DNA from: Polysphondylium violaceum
Lineage: Eukaryota; Evosea; Eumycetozoa; Dictyosteliales; Dictyosteliaceae
Direction of reading: 5' to 3'
NCBI GenBank assembly: GCA_000277445.1
Contig: AJWJ01000034.1
Span: 19,472-83,471 of the forward strand
DNA length: 64,000 nucleotides
Part shown: piece by piece, positions 57,335-64,000 of the stretch
Layout of the letters: every line of letters begins with the position of its first letter
Position numbering within the stretch: position 1 is the stretch's first letter
Program-made: the position numbers and the translations under genes
Notes under the pieces: generated by a model
The model's database searches: none
Seen by the model: the letters and a program-made list of their open reading frames with translations, nothing else
What the model was told of the DNA's origin: nothing

Positions 57335-59386
57335 TTATTCAAATACTAAATCATTATCATCAGTTCTCAACTTTTTATCTAAAAACACCGAGAATATTAA
57401 AGTTTTCATAAATTCATTGATCCAATCACTTTGTTCGGCGTCGGGATATTCGGCAATGAGGAAAGATTCCTTGACAAAAATAGAAATCTTTTGTTTATCG
57501 GTGACATTTCTTATACAGTGTCTGGAGAAATTATCAAACAACGATGAGATGTGAGTCTCGACGGCAATGGTAATTCTATTTAAAATGACTTCTTGTTCGG
57601 CGGTAGCAACAAACGCCAATTGTTTGGTCATGCTTGGTTTGAGTTCCTTTACAATGTGCATCAATTTGTTTGCCAACTCCTGCCAACGTGGTAATAGTTG
57701 AACCACCTTGGATTGGATTTTATTTTGATCAATGTCTACCAACACAATGTCTGAAAAATCTACATCTTTGGGTAAGTCTCCTGTTAATCCAATGATATAG
57801 GGTACCGGTGCTGATAAAAGATCTTGAATAGATAACGATGAAACCGAACTTGGCAATAAAGGCAATATCACCGATTGATAATTAAATGGTTTAATTAATG
57901 ATATAAATGAAAATCTATAATTTATAGTTTAAGTTTAGTATATGTGTAAACTATATACAACAGTATATGTATGTACTTACATTACAGATGTTAATGATCT
58001 AATTGTTTTTGAATAAAATACTACACGCTTTTCTAATAAAATGGCACTTAATATGACAATGAGTGTTTTGTGAGTTAATAGTTGTACAGTGGTAAATAAG
58101 CCATACTCGAGCATATAGTCGTCATAGTCTGATGTGAAATCATCTTTGGTTTTACATGGTCCTCTCTTGAATTTGATGATGGATTCTAAACCGGGGAAAT
58201 CATATTGCACAGTTTGTGAGGGCATTGGTATGTTTTGACTATAAAAGAACTCGATGCACTCCAATATGGGATATTTCCTAGGTGGAGTGGGTTTCTCTTC
58301 GTGTAAAATATTTGATGTTGATGATGTTTGTAGTGATGATCCATTTGTGATTTCTATAGTAGGAATGATATTATTGTTATTATTATTATTGCTGTCTGGA
58401 GTGCCCTTATCTTTATCTTTATCTTTACCATTACCATTTGGCTCAATCTTTCGCTCCAAAGAGTTGGTCATGGATTTGGACATGGATAAGGGTGTTGAGG
58501 TCGAGGTGGTTTGGATGGCATTGGGTTTGGATTTCTTGGATGAAGACATGATGTTTTGGAATCTAGTGATCTCTTGGATGTGTTGGAGCGAGAGTACGCC
58601 ATTGATGATATTAAAGTGGATGGGAAAGAAGGGGTACTTTGAGAGAATGCAATAGCATTTGGGTGCAGTGGGTACCATCTCGCCGACGTGAATATAGTCG
58701 TCTTGGTTGGGGTTTTCATCGATATCAATCTCGTACTTTTCGCCAGCCAGCAACGAGCCTATCGACGACACCTTGTTGGTGCACACGCCATAGAGGACAT
58801 CCTTTTTCTCGTCGGTCAACATAAACACAAACGAGTCTTCGAGGTTCTTTAAATGTCGCTGTGGATAGAGCATCTGGAATAGATTCGTGTGCGATGCTGT
58901 CTGCGACACGTTGGTGATAGGCACGCCCTGGGGAAAGGGAAAGAATTCCACCGACAGGTTGTCCAATGGTTTGTCTGGGGGATATTGGTAGAGCACCTTG
59001 GGCTGTGCAATTGCCGCTGTTCCGCCGTTCAATAGGGGCGATGCAGAATGTGGTGATTGTGGTGTAGGCGACGATGATCTGAGTAGTGTAGGTTTGGTAG
59101 ACAATGTTGGCGGCTGTTGTAGGGGTGGTGATGTGATGGGCGATGACCCGACGCTGGAGTTCAGTGGACTGTTGACAGTTGACTGTATGGGCGGCACCCC
59201 AATGACCAAAAACCACTCAAACAATCGTGGTCTATCAATGACCGATCTCTTTCTCACGCCTGTGTGCAAAGAACGTGACAGCTTTTCATCCTGTGTCAGT
59301 GTCTCTACATCTATAGTAATATCCAATTGTCTTCTACCCGAAGGTGTTCTCTTGTGTTCCTTTTTAAAGAAAGGTATAGACATCAT
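57335..59386 (-). CDS. DENN-domain protein (putative Rab GEF), minus strand
   Basis: Minus-strand exons 59386-57981 and 57914-57335 encode 661 aa. The uDENN part contains RLFEWFLVIGVPP, VLYQYPPDKPLD, FPQGVPIT, and FVFMLTDEKKDVLYGVC. The core DENN part contains LLTHKTLIVILSAILLEKRV, then across the intron SFISLIKPFNYQSVILPLLP and SAPVPYIIGL. The C-terminal dDENN-like part contains LVDIDQNKI. DENN proteins are exchange factors for Rab GTPases in membrane traffic. The uDENN is split by an inserted Pro/Ser linker (about 58985-59165), and another Asn/Ser linker lies before the core. Which Rab it acts on cannot be told. Confidence 0.9.
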
Positions 59387-60274
59387 TTTATTGTGGTTTT
59401 GTTGTTATTCTTATTATTATTTTAATTTATTTGGGTCCTCCTATGGTATGCGTATGCGTTTGTGTGTGTGTGTCTATTTCTATATATAATCTTTAGGCAT
59501 CAATTTAATAACAAAATATTTTGATATGGTATAATATGATCAAAATAGAATCATATGATGGTGTGGTGTGTTATGTAGTAATTATGATAAATATAATTTG
59601 CGAATTTCACACCAAATATTAATATATTTTTTTTTGTTTTTTTTTAAAAAAATATAGAGAGGGGGGTGATGAGAAATGTAAATTGAACCGTTGAGAGATG
59701 ATATGAAAAAACAAGAACAGAATATTATAAATATATTTCTATTATGTTTCTATTTTCACACAAAAAGAGGCTGAAATCTCTTTTACAAAAAAAATTGAAA
59801 AAAATTCAAAAAAAATAAAACTTGCAAATCTAGATTGTGTCAAGGGTTTCATATTCACTGAATCAATCATTTTGTTTAAACAATGAAAGAACACTGGGGA
59901 GTTAGTAAAATAAATGTGTTTGGTTTATAAGTATACTATGAGTAGTAATAGTAATTGAAATTAATAAAAAGAACCTAGCTAGGGTTCTAATCCATCACAC
60001 CAACAACAAGAAAGAGTTTTGGACTGGATGGACGAAAATAAAAATACTTGGTATTATTTGAATTTGCATTTTGCAAAGAATAGCACTAATCGGAATGGGA
60101 AATTTTTTATGTGCTAAGATGCTCATTCTTAAAGATGATTCCGTTCCTAAAGTCGAAAAAATTAAAAAAGATTTTCAAAAAATATCTCATACGTGAGCTT
60201 TAAAAAGGGAACCAAGCCAAACCCTTTGATAATTTCATTTTGTTTTTTGTTAGTAATATATATTTGATTTAACC
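59387..60274. other. Intergenic between divergent genes, no gene seen
   Basis: 888 nt between the start of the DENN gene (minus) and the small ORF at 60275. It contains a (TG)n run (59459-59474), poly-T (59625-59645) and the near-palindrome at 59970-59988. No coding exon seen. Confidence 0.45.
59970..59988. promoter_or_regulatory. Near-palindrome AGAACCTAGCTAGGGTTCT
   Basis: The arms AGAACC and GGGTTCT flank a perfect TAGCTA palindrome with one extra G. It is about 290 nt upstream of the small gene at 60275 and about 580 nt upstream of the DENN start. It could be a dimeric factor site; nothing more can be shown. Confidence 0.35.
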
Positions 60275-60487
60275 ATGTATAGTACCTTACCTTGTTCTGG
60301 TGTTGGAGGTGGATATAAATACGTTTCCACACCCACTTCAACTCCATCATTACCCCCTCCTCCTACTGGCACTAAAGTCCCAAGTAATTATTCAACTAGA
60401 CATGTTTATATACACTCAAACTCCTCACTTACTAATAAGATTTAATCATATCTCAACACAGAGTTCAATAAAACATGGAACTTTTAA
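60275..60487 (+). CDS. Candidate small two-exon gene, 44 aa, unknown
   Basis: Exon 1 60275-60383 and exon 2 60462-60487 (TAA) join over a 78-nt GT-AG intron (donor GTAATT, acceptor CAACACAG). The product is 44 aa: MYSTLPCSGVGGGYKYVSTP, a Thr/Pro segment with four consecutive prolines, and a short aromatic tail KFNKTWNF. The exon is GC-richer than the flanks and the intron is AT-rich, as in real genes here. I do not recognise the protein. It lies tail-to-tail with the AIG1-like gene. Confidence 0.45.
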
Positions 60488-60628
60488 ACAAGTTTACAAC
60501 ACAATTTACTTGTTTCACTCACACTCAAGATTTGATTTATCATAACACTCTCTTTGGTAATTTACACAATAAAGAGTACTAAATGTATGTTTGTGATAGT
60601 TAAAAATACAGATTTATTGAATGAAATA

Positions 60629-61870
60629 TTAAAAAAAAGAATGAGTATGGGAATATTTTCTCAACTCGATTAGTTTTTCAAAACTACTTTTAAACTCCCA
60701 TTCAGCATTGGTAGTAGTAGTAGAGGATTCACTTTGATCATTTGATGAGGATGAAGATTTTTTATATACATCTTTTCTTTCATAAAGTCCAACTGTGTCG
60801 GTTGTATAAAACATTAATTTAATTCTAAAGTTCTTTTTCAACTTGGGTCTTACTTTAGTATTACCATGAATTTTCTTTTCATATCTAGTTATTTCAACCT
60901 TTTCCTCTTCTCCATTTTCTTTATCTAAAACTACTTGGTTTGAAATTTGATTTAAATTTGTGATCTCTTGATTTGATTCTGTTAGATTAATTCTTTTATT
61001 ATTATTCTTGTTGTTATTAATATCTTGATTATCACTACTACTATTGCTATCATTATTATTTGGTGTATCATTATTATCATCATTATTTAAATAAATAGTT
61101 TCGACTTTTGGAATAATTGAAGATAACTTTTCATCCCATTCTAATGATTCTATTATAGCAGTCTCTTTTAATTGATCCAAGAAAATAAGCTTTTCATTAA
61201 ATTTAAATTCCAAATCTATTAATCTTTGATCAAAGTGATCAATATTTAATTTATCAACTTCCAATTTAATTGGTTTGACATCTTGAAGGAAATCTTTGAT
61301 CTTTGAAATAAATTCAGTATTGTTGGTGATCATGTTATCTTGATCCTCAATTTCATCCAAACGAGGAATTCCCAAAACATGAGTAGGTCTCTTTTCCAAT
61401 AATTCAAAGCAGGCCTGAATGCCATTACCTTGAGTAATTGCCTTTGACACGGTTGGTGTGATTTTATTTATAATAATACCATAGTTGAAGCAGGTGTCTT
61501 GTCTATTTGCAATACTATTAAGTACAGTGTTTATCGTCTCTATGTCTTGTATTTGGATTCTGCCCGACTCCATTGTGATGATAAAGATTATTTTATGGAG
61601 TCCCTCTCTCTTTAAAGCGTTTTCGATGGCTTGGGCAGCAGATTGTCTGTAGACGACATCTTCGAGACCTGGTGTGTCTTGTATATAGTGATTGGATTCC
61701 CAATACACAATTTTAGAATCCTTAGTCATACCAGTACCACTAGTGATACCAGATGGAAAATGTATGCCATTCATAATACAATTTGCCAAAGTACTTTTGC
61801 CTGATCCCGGGTTACCCAAAAAACTAATAATCACTTTATCTTCGATATTATTATTATTTACAATTCCCAT
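60629..61870 (-). CDS. AIG1/IAN-like P-loop GTPase, minus strand
   Basis: A single-exon 413-aa protein. Residues 19-27 GNPGSGKST form the P-loop (G1); a Gly-Ile-Thr-Ser-Gly-Thr-Gly segment at about 41-47 carries the G2 Thr; DTPG at 65-68 is G3; and INKIT at about 139-143 serves as G4 (NKxT rather than NKxD). This order and the LANCIMNG after the P-loop match the AIG1/IAN (GIMAP-like) septin-related GTPase group. The C-terminal half is helical, with an Asn/Asp-rich stretch (61010-61090) and a Ser/Thr run. No membrane helix is visible. Function in amoebae is unknown; related proteins act at membranes and in defence. Confidence 0.85.
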   Translation of the reverse strand: MGIVNNNNIEDKVIISFLGNPGSGKSTLANCIMNGIHFPSGITSGTGMTKDSKIVYWESNHYIQDTPGLEDVVYRQSAAQAIENALKREGLHKIIFIITMESGRIQIQDIETINTVLNSIANRQDTCFNYGIIINKITPTVSKAITQGNGIQACFELLEKRPTHVLGIPRLDEIEDQDNMITNNTEFISKIKDFLQDVKPIKLEVDKLNIDHFDQRLIDLEFKFNEKLIFLDQLKETAIIESLEWDEKLSSIIPKVETIYLNNDDNNDTPNNNDSNSSSDNQDINNNKNNNKRINLTESNQEITNLNQISNQVVLDKENGEEEKVEITRYEKKIHGNTKVRPKLKKNFRIKLMFYTTDTVGLYERKDVYKKSSSSSNDQSESSTTTTNAEWEFKSSFEKLIELRKYSHTHSFF

Positions 61871-62347
61871 TTCTTTTTATCTCTATTTTATCTACAAATA
61901 CAACTATGTGTCTGTATAAAACTTTAAACTACTCTCATTATTAAATTGATCCATCCCCAGTATTTATCCTTTTTCATCTAAAGTGATCATTTTTTTAAGT
62001 TTTTGAATTTTTTAGTTGGGGGCGCATTTTTTTGTGAGGTCGAAAAAAAAAAAAATAAAATAAAAAAATAAAAATTAAAACTAACTTCACTCAAAAAAAT
62101 AAATGCGATCATTAAATTAATCAATGCATAATTTCGAGATTTTCCTACTAAATAATTAAAAAAGAATAGGAAAACAGATCTTTTCGATAGAAATGTAAAA
62201 TGAGTATTTTATTTATTTTTCCGAGTTTTTTTTAATTTCAAATAAATTTTGCCAAAGGGTTAAAAAAAAACTGAGGTTTTTGTGTGCCCCATTCTGGTGG
62301 GACGGGCTTTTTTTTTGTTTTAGGTCACACGCAGCAAACATAAAAGA
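61871..62347. other. Divergent promoter region, no gene seen
   Basis: 477 nt between the starts of the AIG1-like gene (minus) and the IPT/EGF gene (plus), with A/T tracts at 62042-62080. No exon seen. Confidence 0.5.
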
Positions 62348-64000
62348 ATGTTCAAGACGAGTGTTGTTTATTTAATCATTGGTTTGGTGTTGTCATTGTT
62401 GTGTAGAGTAGATGCAGCAGGAGTACCTATTATACAAACAATTAGTATCAAGGAGTCAATTGTAATAGTATCTGTAAACACCATTGACCCAGTTACCAAG
62501 ATAACCTTAGACACATTTGATTGTGAAATCACCTCCAATATAAACAATATTGTGCAATGTACCCCACCCAAAGAATTTTTCAGATTAGGTTCTTTTGAAG
62601 TAAAGGTAGAGAATCAAAATGGCATGACAACTTTAGATGCGTTATATCAAAACTTGATAAACTCATATGCCTCTGATTCTTCCAAGCAAGGTATTTTCAA
62701 AGGTTCATTTGAAATCTCAAATACAGTAAAGATTTATGGAATTGATTCAACACCAATTAGCATTTATTCGTGGACAGATGAAACACTTTCTTTTAAGTAC
62801 CCAGATACTATAAAGTGTGGCTATGCATTTCTAATGGACTCTGGAGATAGACAGTCAAATGACATCCTTTTCTGTCCAAATCCTTTTATAGCTTCGTTTT
62901 CCGTAACCAATAATTTATTGAGACTGGTTGCTCAATATTTACAGCCTACTCCCTTGGACACCTTTTTATTATTTGTTTTGTATCCTGGTGATAGTACAGA
63001 GTATCCATGCACAAGTGCTCCCAATGGATTTGGTCAATTAAATGTCGATTGTTCTCTCCAGCAATCAAAGAGAGTGTACTCTTTCAATGCATATTATGTC
63101 AATACTGGGCGATCGTTGACATTTCCATTATATAACAACCCCTCTATTAGCAGCGTGGTTCCCACCGCCTATGGTCATCCTGGCCGTGTTACTGTATTTG
63201 GCCAAAACTTAACTCCTAAAATAGGTGATATTACCGTTCAAATTGGAAGTGGTGATTGTTCAATTATTTCTGTTGCAACAGATAAAATTGTATGTTTGTT
63301 TCAATCTGATATTCCTGATCCCTCTCCAAACTCATTGACTGTTTCAGTAATCATTGATACTCTTTATGTTGCCCATAGAGATATTTTTGAATACTCTTGT
63401 CCAAGGGATGACAATGGATTATACTGTTCTTCACATGGTTATTGTCAACTGAGTACCCTGACATGTGGCTGTGACAAATATTGGGATTCATTTGATTGTA
63501 GCATAATCTATCCACAATTGACAAGTATTTCATCCACTCATTATGGTGAGCCTTCTTTTGTTACAATTAAAGGTGATAGTTTTTATAATTCAAAGCTAAA
63601 TATTACTATTGGAGGTTCACCATGTTCTAGTCCAGTAGTAGTAGATCCAACAACAATTGTATGTATGTTTCAGTCAAATGTTCAACAAAATGCACAATTG
63701 GATCCATTGGTAGTATTCTTAAGTATAGAAACAAAGAACACTGTTGAAAAACCTTTGTTCTCTTATTCATGTCGAGTTGGTAGTAATGGTAAAATATGTT
63801 CAGGTCATGGTTTATGTAAAGATAATATGGCATGTGTATGTGATAAAGGCTGGGGATCAACAGTCGATTGTTCAACCATTAGCCCAAACATCATAAGTTC
63901 CACCTCAACCAAGTTTGGATCACCAAGTAATGTTACAATTAGTGGCGATAACTTTGCGCCCATCGATTTAAAAGTTAAAATAGGAGGTCTATTCTGCACT
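62348..64000 (+). CDS. IPT/TIG and EGF-like surface protein, 5' part (runs off window)
   Basis: An open frame of 551 codons without a stop reaches the window end. It starts with a signal peptide (VVYLIIGLVLSLLCRVDAAG). A first beta-rich region of about 270 residues is followed by IPT/TIG modules (TAYGHPGRVTVFGQNLTP; THYGEPSFVTIKGDSFY; TKFGSPSNVTISGDNFAP). These alternate with EGF-like modules (CSSHGYCQLSTLTCGCDKYW; CSGHGLCKDNMACVCDKGW). This alternation is typical of the dictyostelid Tgr/ComC-type cell-surface and adhesion proteins. Whether it ends with a membrane helix cannot be seen here. Confidence 0.88.
   Translation, partial: MFKTSVVYLIIGLVLSLLCRVDAAGVPIIQTISIKESIVIVSVNTIDPVTKITLDTFDCEITSNINNIVQCTPPKEFFRLGSFEVKVENQNGMTTLDALYQNLINSYASDSSKQGIFKGSFEISNTVKIYGIDSTPISIYSWTDETLSFKYPDTIKCGYAFLMDSGDRQSNDILFCPNPFIASFSVTNNLLRLVAQYLQPTPLDTFLLFVLYPGDSTEYPCTSAPNGFGQLNVDCSLQQSKRVYSFNAYYVNTGRSLTFPLYNNPSISSVVPTAYGHPGRVTVFGQNLTPKIGDITVQIGSGDCSIISVATDKIVCLFQSDIPDPSPNSLTVSVIIDTLYVAHRDIFEYSCPRDDNGLYCSSHGYCQLSTLTCGCDKYWDSFDCSIIYPQLTSISSTHYGEPSFVTIKGDSFYNSKLNITIGGSPCSSPVVVDPTTIVCMFQSNVQQNAQLDPLVVFLSIETKNTVEKPLFSYSCRVGSNGKICSGHGLCKDNMACVCDKGWGSTVDCSTISPNIISSTSTKFGSPSNVTISGDNFAPIDLKVKIGGLFCT

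Noticed and set aside
59970-60010. GGTTCTAATCC resembling a tRNA T-arm followed by CACCA
   Set aside because: Only two stem pairs form and no D or anticodon arm lies upstream; it is better explained as the near-palindrome.

Overview
This is eukaryotic nuclear DNA from a dictyostelid social amoeba. The evidence is strong AT richness, long A/T homopolymers in intergenic DNA, short AT-rich GT-AG introns (mostly 50-120 nt, often starting GTATGT or GTAAGT), Asn/Gln/Ser homopolymers in proteins, and characteristic families: a CYP508-like P450 array, IPT/TIG-EGF surface proteins, a GPI-type pectin-lyase-like protein, and RA-PH-CH-CH and ankyrin-PH proteins. Coding DNA is GC-richer than I would expect for D. 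discoideum, so another dictyostelid is likely, but the species cannot be fixed from sequence alone. All exon boundaries below were set by eye, by keeping the reading frame across GT-AG junctions and comparing paralogues.

Layout. 1-9870 is a cytochrome P450 cluster: the tail of one gene at the window edge, a relic first exon, a tandem hairpin repeat, three intact plus-strand genes and one convergent minus-strand gene. A sixth P450 sits alone at 43969. 10436-22563 holds mostly housekeeping genes: ribosome-biogenesis factor NOP14, the ER mannosyltransferase ALG9, a MIT/coiled-coil protein possibly related to NRBF2/Atg38, phosphoglucomutase, a flavin amine oxidase, and a candidate 44-residue protein. 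22807-33248 has two large membrane proteins: a 1851-aa single-pass surface protein and an LRR, Cys-rich, multipass receptor-like protein. 34433-43579 has an ankyrin-PH protein and a 2080-aa secreted, probably GPI-anchored protein that combines three parallel beta-helix blocks with two MRH (mannose-6-phosphate-receptor-like) lectin domains.

43969-52471 has P450 number 6, mitochondrial ribosomal protein bL27m, and a tandem pair whose N-terminal half resembles the pore-forming helical domain I of bacterial three-domain Cry delta-endotoxins. One of the pair carries a frameshift at an A11 run. A single-pass membrane protein with a cytosolic zinc ribbon follows. 53712-64000 has an RA-PH-CH-CH-coiled-coil-RA cytoskeletal adaptor, a DENN-domain Rab regulator, a second candidate 44-residue protein, an AIG1/IAN-like GTPase, and the 5' part of an IPT/TIG-EGF surface protein that runs off the window.

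There are no operons. The genes do not form one pathway, but two themes recur: xenobiotic or secondary metabolism (six P450s, an amine oxidase) and cell-surface recognition (five large secreted or membrane proteins). The most unusual items are the Cry-like pair, the beta-helix/MRH fusion, and the P450 array with its graded loss of introns.
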